Source: Anammoximicrobium sp032229885 (GTDB lineage Bacteria; Planctomycetota; Planctomycetia; Pirellulales; Pirellulaceae). From it: a DNA stretch of 8,991 nt. Location of the stretch: NCBI GenBank assembly GCA_032229885.1, contig JAVYAJ010000227.1:1-8991 (forward strand), in the 5' to 3' direction. The stretch's first letter is position 1; every line of letters begins with the position of its first letter. This document shows, in pieces, positions 7,246 to 8,991 of this stretch. The translations under genes were made by a program, and so were the position numbers. Under the pieces are notes generated by a model. That model was given only the letters and a program-made list of their open reading frames with translations, did no database searches and had not been told where the DNA came from.

Positions 7246-7259
7246 GGTTCGTCCTTCCT
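7242..7259 (-). promoter_or_regulatory. Ribosome binding site of the lyase
   Basis: On the minus strand AGGAAGG (7253-7259) precedes GTG 7245 by seven bases and the adjacent ATG 7242 by ten. It is the main reason to place the start before the 72-bp repeats rather than at the signal peptide, where only a weak TAGGG-like sequence precedes the candidate GTG. Confidence 0.65.
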
Positions 7260-7307
7260 ATGTCTTCAGATCACACGCCCGAGTCGTCGCTCGGTTCGTC
7301 GTCTGGC

Positions 7308-8375
7308 TCAACGTTCCTGATCGAGCGTCAGGATGGCCGCCAACGTAGCTTGCACAGTCATCGCGGCATTATCCACGTCGGTCAACTCGGGGACGTCGCC
7401 TTCGAGGTGATAGTTGGGATCGCCGTACGGCCACGAGCCGATGTTGAGGACGGCGGCCTCGTAGCCGGCTCGGACAAACGAGCCGTCGTCGTCCCCCGGA
7501 TGCGACCGTTGGGCCGTTCGTTGTTCCAGACCGATGGCAAAGCGTCTGTTGACGGCGTCCATCAGGTCGGCCAGCCGCTTGCCGGGGGGCAGCGTGTACA
7601 GCGTCACGTTGGTCTTTTTGCCGGCCGCCTGTTCTTCCGCCGTCTTGACCCCGATGCCGTCCATGTTGAACACGGCGACGATGTTGTCGCCGCGCTGTTT
7701 GGCGTTCTTGGCGGCCGTGACGCTGGTCCAGGGGGTGTGCTCTTCGTTGCACAGCAGCAGGCGAATGGTCCGCTCGGACGGGTACTTGGCCAGCACGCGA
7801 GCCAGCTCGAGCACCCCACTGGTTCCGATCGCATTGTCGTTCGCGCCGGGCGAAGCGATCCAGCTCTGCGAGTCCTTGTGGGCCAGCGCGACGATGATCT
7901 CGTCCGCGCGCGAGCGTCCTTTCTTCTCGACGTACAGGTTGTACGCCGTATACCAAGGATCTTCGGGCTTAGGCGGCGAGTACTGGTGGTGGATGGGCTT
8001 GTTCGTATCGCGCCGATAGGCCTGTACGCGCGCCTCTTCGCGCCGGACCTCGTATCCCCAGGACTCGAGCCGCGCGCTCAGATAGTCGTCGACTTCGTAC
8101 AGCGTGCACTTGTCGTGTCCGGGCAGGGTGAAGTTCAACGTGCGACGCGGCCAACGGCGTTTCGACAGATCGAACAGATGTTCCGACATCTGTTTCCCAT
8201 CGACCGTCGTCAGCAAGTCGCGAATGGTCGCTTCGACGGACGGTTTTTCCCAAATCGCTTCCCAGTTCGATTCGCTCGCCGCCGCTTGCGGATCGTCGGC
8301 AGCGGAACAGTACGCCCCCAGTCCGAACGCGACGAGCAACAGACAAGCGGCAACAGCATGGTTCAGACGGTTCAT
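7308..8375 (-). CDS. Exported M28 family zinc aminopeptidase
   Basis: A 355-residue secreted metallopeptidase predicted to release N-terminal amino acids with a two-zinc centre. The ATG at 8375 has an ideal AAGGAG seven bases upstream. It begins MNRLNHAVAACLLLVAFGLG, a clear Sec signal peptide probably cleaved near Ala25 (YCSA-AD). The five M28 metal ligands are all present: His166 (ALAHKDS), Asp180 (GANDNAIG), Glu212 with catalytic Glu211 (CNEEH), Asp239 (NMDGIG) and His323 (NYHLEGD). Residues 35-150 form an N-terminal region without a recognised motif, including HHQYSPPKPEDPWYTAYN. The protein is intact and of usual length for a secreted single-domain M28 enzyme. As first gene of the minus-strand pair, 62 bp before the lyase, it may trim peptides from the same exported substrate, but that link is only contextual. 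The open frame continues upstream of 8375, but without a start signal. Confidence 0.92.
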   Translation of the reverse strand: MNRLNHAVAACLLLVAFGLGAYCSAADDPQAAASESNWEAIWEKPSVEATIRDLLTTVDGKQMSEHLFDLSKRRWPRRTLNFTLPGHDKCTLYEVDDYLSARLESWGYEVRREEARVQAYRRDTNKPIHHQYSPPKPEDPWYTAYNLYVEKKGRSRADEIIVALAHKDSQSWIASPGANDNAIGTSGVLELARVLAKYPSERTIRLLLCNEEHTPWTSVTAAKNAKQRGDNIVAVFNMDGIGVKTAEEQAAGKKTNVTLYTLPPGKRLADLMDAVNRRFAIGLEQRTAQRSHPGDDDGSFVRAGYEAAVLNIGSWPYGDPNYHLEGDVPELTDVDNAAMTVQATLAAILTLDQER

Positions 8376-8666
8376 CGCAAGGCTCCTTGTACGTGCCTCT
8401 CTCCAAAAAACTCGATCGACGTGTGGCCCGAGTCCGTCCCAGACAAACAGAGGCCTAGCGGTGATTATGCACCGCCGAACGGCCATCGCAAAGCACGGCG
8501 CGGGGTGCCCGCTCATACTCTCGCTCGCCCCGTCGCCCGGCGTTGCCTGCCGCCCCGCTCGCGCCCGCCTCGCGCGGTTCAACGTTCAGCCCAAACATGC
8601 CGGGCCCGGTCAAGCTCGACAGTGTGCCCGAGCGTGGCATGGCGCACAAGCCGACATTGCGGCGTC
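8376..8666 (-). other. Leader region of the peptidase-lyase operon
   Basis: These 291 bases between the peptidase start and the right repeat arm contain no convincing gene. They hold the peptidase ribosome binding site (AAGGAG, 8383-8388) and a plausible promoter at 8464-8491. The remainder is GC-rich sequence in which I see nothing further. Confidence 0.6.
8464..8491 (-). promoter_or_regulatory. Putative sigma70-type promoter for the peptidase-lyase operon
   Basis: Reading the minus strand, TTGCGA (8486-8491) and CATAAT (8464-8469) are separated by 16 bases. The -10 box matches the TATAAT consensus at five of six positions and the -35 at four of six. Transcription would start near 8457 and leave a leader of roughly 80 bases. 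The match could be chance; no comparable promoter was seen before the hydrolase gene. Confidence 0.4.
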
Positions 8667-8991
8667 TAGAGTCTTGGTTCGCATCATGCGCGCATCTTGT
8701 ACACTGGTCTGTACAGTACACTTTTGCGTTGCGGGCACTTGACCGAGTTCGGTGCAAATTGGGATTGGATGACTGTTCAGCAGCACAGACGACAGAAAGC
8801 ATGTTGGCCGAAGGCCATCACCAGCGTAGCCTGGGGCAACGCCCCAGGAGTCAGAGATGGCGACAACCGTGTTGGCCGAAGGCCAACATCAACGTGTCAC
8901 CGCGGCTTGGATGAATATGGCCTTCGGCCAAAGAAGGCACGCGCACGGCGCCAGACCTGGGGCGTTGCCCCAGGCTACGGTGATCGGAGGC
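8667..8991 (-). repeat. Right arm of long inverted repeat (REP-bearing element)
   Basis: Reverse-complement copy of 48-394. It carries the same modules in mirrored order: family A palindromes at 8805-8817, 8870-8888 and 8918-8930, and family B palindromes at 8830-8848 and 8956-8974. Loop orientations are inverted relative to the left arm. It lacks the 13-bp and 11-bp duplications of the left arm, which accounts for most of the length difference (325 against 347 bp). Homology starts at TAGAGTCTT (8667-8675) and is still running at the window edge, so the arm probably extends beyond. It lies upstream of the peptidase-lyase operon, in the same orientation to that operon as the left arm has to the hydrolase operon. 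Confidence 0.9.
8687..8724 (-). promoter_or_regulatory. Conserved TGTACA block upstream of the peptidase operon
   Basis: Minus-strand counterpart of 326-363, differing at two of 38 positions. It holds one TGCGCGCA palindrome, CTGTACAG, and the repeated word AGTGTAC spaced 17 bases apart. It lies about 310-350 bp before the peptidase start, much further than in the left arm, so it could not act on transcription in exactly the same geometry. Its function is unknown. Confidence 0.4.

Noticed and set aside
8376..8582. 69-residue N-terminal extension of the M28 peptidase
   Set aside because: The extension is arginine-rich, lacks a start signal and precedes an ideal AAGGAG-ATG followed directly by a textbook signal peptide.
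7260..8669. Long plus-strand frame (469 codons) antisense to the peptidase
   Set aside because: The minus strand contains all five M28 metal ligands, a signal peptide and a strong ribosome binding site; the plus-strand product shows no motif.
48..8991. Insertion sequence or composite transposon bounded by the inverted arms
   Set aside because: No transposase, integrase or resolvase is encoded inside, the arms are diverged, and no target-site duplication can be seen because the right arm runs off the window.

Overview
The window is GC-rich and holds four intact protein genes in two convergent two-gene units, framed by one long, diverged inverted repeat. No tRNA, rRNA, CRISPR array, transposase or integrase was seen. 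The gene content (large exported glycoside hydrolase with weak homologues, heparinase II/III-type lyase, exported M28 peptidase) and the abundant short palindromes TTGGCCGAAGGCCAA and CCTGGGGCAACGCCCCAGG suggest a planctomycete or relative. That assignment is recalled from general knowledge of such genomes; there is no marker gene here to prove it.

Layout. 1-47: a small hairpin and the tail of what looks like a neighbouring repeat. 48-394: left arm of the inverted repeat, built of six REP-like palindromes plus an inner conserved block. 418-3513 (+): exported clan GH-A glycoside hydrolase with a run of 36 alanines at its signal peptide. 3513-4964 (+): cardiolipin synthase, whose ATG overlaps the upstream stop codon. 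4965-5199: convergent intergenic region with a perfect 8-bp-stem hairpin. 5200-7245 (-): heparinase II/III-like polysaccharide lyase whose 5' end carries an in-frame 72-bp repeat ahead of the signal peptide. 7308-8375 (-): exported M28 zinc aminopeptidase. 8376-8666: leader with a plausible sigma70-type promoter. 8667-8991: right arm of the inverted repeat, continuing past the window edge.

How the genes may work together. The glycoside hydrolase, the lyase and the peptidase all carry export signals, so they could together break down a glycan or glycopeptide outside the cytoplasm. No transporter, sulfatase, regulator or sugar kinase is present to define the substrate. Cardiolipin synthase is translationally coupled to the hydrolase but has no obvious role in glycan breakdown.

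The most unusual structure lies in the DNA. The same roughly 350-bp REP-bearing element sits upstream of both transcription units, each time in the same orientation relative to the gene it precedes. A separate palindromic 72-bp repeat has become part of a coding sequence. No defence or mobile system is demonstrated.
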